Notes under the pieces: generated by a model
The model's input: only the letters and a program-made list of their open reading frames with translations
Databases searched by the model: none
What the model was told of the DNA's origin: nothing
Translations under genes and position numbers: made by a program
Source of the DNA: an uncultured bacterium
Lineage (GTDB): Bacteria; Actinomycetota; Actinomycetes; S36-B12; CAIYMF01
Assembly (NCBI GenBank): GCA_903927265.1
Contig: CAIYMF010000270.1
Location: 1 to 52,402, forward strand
Reading direction: 5' to 3'
DNA: 52,402 nt
Part shown: piece after piece, positions 49,436 through 52,402 of the stretch
Position numbering within the stretch: position 1 is the first letter of the stretch
Layout of the letters: each line of letters opens with the position of its first letter

Positions 49436-49879
49436 ATGAAGCTGACGCTTGATGTGATTGCCACGGGAAAGACGACTGCCACAGTGCTGTTGACACAGGA
49501 ACAGGTCGATGCGATCCGAGGCGAATCAGGCCGCGCACGCGTTCCATTGGCGATCACGTTCAAGGGCAACACCTTTCGCACGAGCGTCTCCGTGTATCGC
49601 GGTGAGTGGATGACGGTTGTCAATGCCGAGATGCGCGAGGGTGGACTCGTTCCTGGTGGAAGTTACCCATGCGAGGTTACGCGCGATGTTTCCGAGCGCA
49701 CGGTTGATGTTCCTGAAGACCTTCAGGCTGCTATCGACGCTGCGGGGCTCAGTGAGCAGTGGAATGCACTGTCGTATTCACACCGCAAAGAACACGTACG
49801 CGCGATCGAAGACGCTAAGAAGCCCGAGACACGGGTCAAGCGAATCGACAAGGCAGTCGAGAAGCTGAGCGCCCGCTGA
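49436..49879 (+). CDS. DUF1905 plus YdeI/OmpD-associated protein
   Basis: A 147-aa protein with two small domains: a DUF1905 beta barrel (about 1-80: TLDVIATGKTTATVLLTQEQ, then ITFKGNTFRTSVSVYRGEWM) and a YdeI/bacteriocin-protection helical domain (about 90-147: EDLQAAIDAAGLSEQWNALS, then YSHRKEHVRAIEDAKKPETR). The biochemical role of the family is not known. It is made from its own leaderless-type promoter. The 230-base gap after it holds no clear gene. Confidence 0.88.
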   Translation: MKLTLDVIATGKTTATVLLTQEQVDAIRGESGRARVPLAITFKGNTFRTSVSVYRGEWMTVVNAEMREGGLVPGGSYPCEVTRDVSERTVDVPEDLQAAIDAAGLSEQWNALSYSHRKEHVRAIEDAKKPETRVKRIDKAVEKLSAR

Positions 49880-50109
49880 CGATACGCCGTGATGACCGCT
49901 ACTCCATAGGCGGCAAGCGTGCGATCTCGTGTGACGAGAGTGAGCGATTCGGTCACTCTCTGCCCACTCTTCATCGGTGGGAAATGTGAATTTGCCCTTC
50001 CATGCGCCCGGAACCCGCGGCTTGCGGGCCGGCGGAACCTTGGTCAATCCACCGATGTGAACGGCGGCCGATAGCGTGTCTCTACCAATTCGACCTTCAG
50101 GAGATTGCG

Positions 50110-50526
50110 ATGTCCTTCACTACCGCCGACGCCCTCGAGATCGTTGCCGCCGCCCAGATCGAAGCCGCCACTCTCGGCGTCAGCGTCACCTGCTGCGTCT
50201 TTTCCGCCGACGCGCGCGAACTGGCCACCGTGCGCATGGACGGCGCCGGTTGGTTCACCCCCGACATCGCCCGTTCCAAGGCCACGTCGGCCGCCACGAT
50301 GGGCAGCGATTCCGGAGACTTGGCAAAGCTCATTGACCGGCACCCCGAACTCAACGATTTGATCGGCGACCAACTTCCCGTTCCCTTCACCACACTCGCC
50401 GGTGCAGTCGCGGTGCGCAGTGACGGTGTCGTAATCGGAGCCGTGGGCGTGAGTGGCGCGACCTCCGAGCAAGACGTGACCATCGCCCGCGCGGCCGTGG
50501 CTGCCTGGACCGCTGCGCGCAGTTGA
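50110..50526 (+). CDS. GlcG/HbpS-like (DUF336) heme-binding-fold protein
   Basis: A 138-aa single-domain protein of the DUF336 family (GlcG/HbpS). ALEIVAAAQIEAATLGVSVT and the conserved RMDGAGWFTPDIARSKATSA (HbpS has a metal/heme site nearby), then TTLAGAVAVRSDGVVIGAVG and VSGATSEQDVTIARAAVAAW. Relatives bind heme or act as small oligomeric scaffolds beside oxidoreductases. No His ligand is obvious in the conserved segment, so heme binding is unsure. The start is ATG 50110 after AGGAGA. The stop lies 21 bases before copy C of the dispersed element. Confidence 0.85.
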   Translation: MSFTTADALEIVAAAQIEAATLGVSVTCCVFSADARELATVRMDGAGWFTPDIARSKATSAATMGSDSGDLAKLIDRHPELNDLIGDQLPVPFTTLAGAVAVRSDGVVIGAVGVSGATSEQDVTIARAAVAAWTAARS

Positions 50527-50547
50527 TTTTCGAAGTTCCTGTGGTAG

Positions 50548-50591
50548 AAAAACTGCGTCTATGCGTGCTCAGTGTCCCCCCATGCGGAAAA
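50548..50591 (+). repeat. 44-bp dispersed element, copy C, with G-quadruplex-like tail
   Basis: Same core as copies A and B with about four changes; it ends CCCCCCATGCGGAAAA. It is followed by an extremely G-rich run at 50594-50626 (GGGAGGGTGGG, then GTG and a run of seven G, GCGGGGCGGG), which fits a G-quadruplex. It sits between convergent genes. Confidence 0.85.
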
Positions 50592-50627
50592 GTGGGAGGG
50601 TGGGTGTGGGGGGGCGGGGCGGGCGGC

Positions 50628-52402
50628 CTAGCCGCGCAGGAGTGAGCCGCTCGGGTCGTACGGCACCTCAGGAAGGATCCGTGCGGGTCGTCGCTGCCCG
50701 ATGACCGACACCAGCAGTGCAGCGTCGTCAGTGACGTGCGCATCGACGTAGGCCAACGCCAAACTGCGTTGCACGTGATGTCCGTAGGATCCCGACGTCA
50801 CGAACCCGACGACCTCATCACCGCACCACACGGGTTCATCACCCGCGGCATCGGCGTCTGACGCGTCAACGTCGAGCAGCACGAGTCGCCTACTCGCGCC
50901 CTCAGCACGTTCACGTTCAACCGCCTCACGTCCGACGAACTCCCCCTTGTCGAACGCCACGAAACGATCGAGTCCTGACATGCCCGGCGTGTAGGCCTGA
51001 GTGAACTCGGTCGACCAGATTCCGTAGCCCTTCTCCAATCGAAGGCTGTCGATCGCGCGATCGCCGACGGGCCGAAGGCCGAGATCACTTCCGCAAGAAC
51101 GCAACGCGCGCCACAAGTCAGCGTGCACATCGCAAGACACGGTGATCTCGTAGCCGAGTTCGCCGGTGAGCGACAATCGCGCGACTACTCCCGACGTACC
51201 CAACACCGGCATCGACCTGATCGCCATGAACGGCAACGCCTCGTTACTCACCTCACCTTCGACAACCCGCGACAGCACCTCGCGTGAGTTCGGGCCTGAG
51301 ATCGCGAAACCGAGCCACCGTCCGGTGAGATTATCGACCGTGACGCCCTTCTTCGGAAGCGACTTTTCAAACCACCGCTGATGCCATTCCTGCAAGTAGT
51401 ACGAACCCACTAACCAGAAGCGATCGTCACCGAGGCGCGACACGGTGAGATCGCCCACGAGCGTCCCCTTGGGGTGCAACATCGGCGCCAACCGCATCCG
51501 CCCCACCTCAGGGATGCGGCAGGCCAGCGTGCGATCAAGCCATTCGAGGGCACCGGGCCCGCTCACTTCATAACGCGCGTACACGCCCGTTTCGTAGGCC
51601 CCCACTGCCGTGCGTACTGCGGCCACTTCATCAGCAACGAATCCGAATGCGTTCGACCGTCGCAAGGACGGCACTTCGACAAAGTCTGGCTGCCCAGAAG
51701 CGAAGTATTGCGGCACTTCCAATCCCCACGTGGCGTTGAATCGACCACCGTCGGCGACAAGCTCGTCGTAGGCAGGTGTGGTGTGCAGCGGGCGACCGGC
51801 CGGCAGAAATTCATTGGGGTACGCGATCAGAAATCGGCGCGAGTAGAACTGCGATGTTGTCGGCAGGAGATACGAATCGTCCGAAGCCCACGGTCCGAAG
51901 CGCGCGACATCCATGGCGAACACGTCGTCACCCGGATCGCCATCGACCATCCAGTTCGACAATGCCAACCCAATCGCCGCGCACTGCGAGAAGCCGGCCA
52001 TCACTCCGCAAGCGGACCAGTAGCCGGGCACTCCTCGCACCGGACCGACGAGCGGGTTTCCATCGGGTGTGAAGGTGAACGCGCCGTTGACCCACTTCTT
52101 GATCCCAGCCTCTGCAAGCGCCGGGAATCGCCGCAGACCGATCTCCAGTTCAGGACTGATGCGGTCGATTTCTTCGGGCAGCAGCGTCATGCCGAAGTCC
52201 CACTCCGCCCCTTCGGTCATCCAGTGCTTGGGGTTGCGCTCATACACGCCGAGCAGCACACCGTCCTGCTCGCGCTGCAGGTAGGTAAAGCCTTCGAGGT
52301 CAGTCACCGCTGGCATCACGTGTGTGAGCGCCGCAACTTCCGGAATCGACTCGGTGACCAAATAGTGATGCTGCATCGGAGTGACGGGGTGATCGACGCC
52401 GA
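50628..52402 (-). CDS. second dimethylglycine/sarcosine dehydrogenase-like protein (5' end outside window)
   Basis: About 591 residues of the C-terminal part of a protein related to the one at 42723-45197. It enters mid-FAD domain (VDHPVTPMQHHYLVTESIPE), then has the DAO end (TFTPDGNPLVGPVRGVPGYW), FAO_M, a GcvT domain (FAISGPNSREVLSRVV, ARLSLTGELGYEITVSCDVH) and the GCV_T_C tail (VVGFVTSGSYGHHVQRSLAL). The same catalytic logic applies: FAD-linked demethylation with folate capture. The N-terminus, including the His that would bind FAD covalently, is beyond base 52402, so I cannot test it. The tail has a few unusual acidic residues (DVDASDADAAGDE). Confidence 0.88.
   Translation of the reverse strand, partial: GVDHPVTPMQHHYLVTESIPEVAALTHVMPAVTDLEGFTYLQREQDGVLLGVYERNPKHWMTEGAEWDFGMTLLPEEIDRISPELEIGLRRFPALAEAGIKKWVNGAFTFTPDGNPLVGPVRGVPGYWSACGVMAGFSQCAAIGLALSNWMVDGDPGDDVFAMDVARFGPWASDDSYLLPTTSQFYSRRFLIAYPNEFLPAGRPLHTTPAYDELVADGGRFNATWGLEVPQYFASGQPDFVEVPSLRRSNAFGFVADEVAAVRTAVGAYETGVYARYEVSGPGALEWLDRTLACRIPEVGRMRLAPMLHPKGTLVGDLTVSRLGDDRFWLVGSYYLQEWHQRWFEKSLPKKGVTVDNLTGRWLGFAISGPNSREVLSRVVEGEVSNEALPFMAIRSMPVLGTSGVVARLSLTGELGYEITVSCDVHADLWRALRSCGSDLGLRPVGDRAIDSLRLEKGYGIWSTEFTQAYTPGMSGLDRFVAFDKGEFVGREAVERERAEGASRRLVLLDVDASDADAAGDEPVWCGDEVVGFVTSGSYGHHVQRSLALAYVDAHVTDDAALLVSVIGQRRPARILPEVPYDPSGSLLRG

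Noticed and set aside
49880-50047. A minus-strand frame whose N-terminus (PGAWKGKFTFPTDEEW) faintly recalls small antitoxins
   Set aside because: Only about 30 residues look protein-like and the rest is the antisense of the YdeI gene; no toxin follows.
1-52402. tRNA, rRNA, IS elements or prophage genes
   Set aside because: I read both strands for tRNA arms, transposase motifs and phage genes and saw none that I could support.

Overview
The window is high-GC DNA from an actinomycete-type bacterium (Actinomycetota). A WhiB protein, a PdtaS-type sensor kinase, a SigF-like sigma factor, an RsrA/SigR pair, the tiny ribosomal protein bL37, two ydaO-type c-di-AMP riboswitches and many leaderless-looking promoters all point there. 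The order diacylglycerol kinase - whiB1 - pdtaS ... TB7.3-like biotinyl protein ... rsrA - sigR ... aroA - rsgA resembles the whiB1/sigH region of Mycobacterium and the sigR region of Streptomyces. I would not name a genus; the gene content suits a free-living environmental lineage.

Layout. 0-5 kb: accessory genes, including a tyrosine phosphatase, a membrane HExxH protein, and three toxin-antitoxin-like modules (HTH/RES pair, XRE gene with a broken nucleotidyltransferase partner, and a small RelE-like pair). 4.9-10 kb: regulatory core with an RsbW-like/SigF-like couple, lipid kinase, whiB1 behind a hairpin-rich leader, and pdtaS. 10-15 kb: TPP enzyme, an AbiEi/DUF559-like gene bracketed by two near-identical palindromes, an M23 peptidase under a c-di-AMP riboswitch, a GNAT enzyme and a thioesterase. 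15-19.5 kb: a minus-strand operon of two membrane HD-domain proteins, a biotinyl carrier and PilT. 20-30 kb: conserved actinobacterial genes, a POT transporter, bL37, rsrA-sigR with a probable long SigR isoform, YedK, aroA-rsgA-hisN, a CBS protein and an acyltransferase. 30-36 kb: P450, TauE, pirin, DUF1015 and an NlpC/P60 hydrolase under a second c-di-AMP riboswitch. 36.6-52.4 kb: metabolism dominated by GcvT-fold and dimethylglycine/sarcosine dehydrogenase-like enzymes, a PYROXD2-like oxidoreductase, thioesterase, peroxiredoxin, ACR3, a glycosyltransferase, and a P1 peptidase coupled to a CocE-type hydrolase.

How it fits together. Stress and redox control (WhiB1, PdtaS, SigF-like, SigR/RsrA) and c-di-AMP control of cell-wall hydrolases dominate the left two thirds. 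The right third looks like catabolism of methylated amines or N-methylglycines, feeding one-carbon units to folate. Non-coding structure is rich: a 44-bp dispersed element in three copies, a 63-71-bp palindrome in two copies, a seven-unit 11-bp phased array, three sites with a 9-bp-spaced TGTGAC-type direct repeat, and a five-hairpin whiB leader. I found no tRNA, rRNA, CRISPR array, IS element or prophage.
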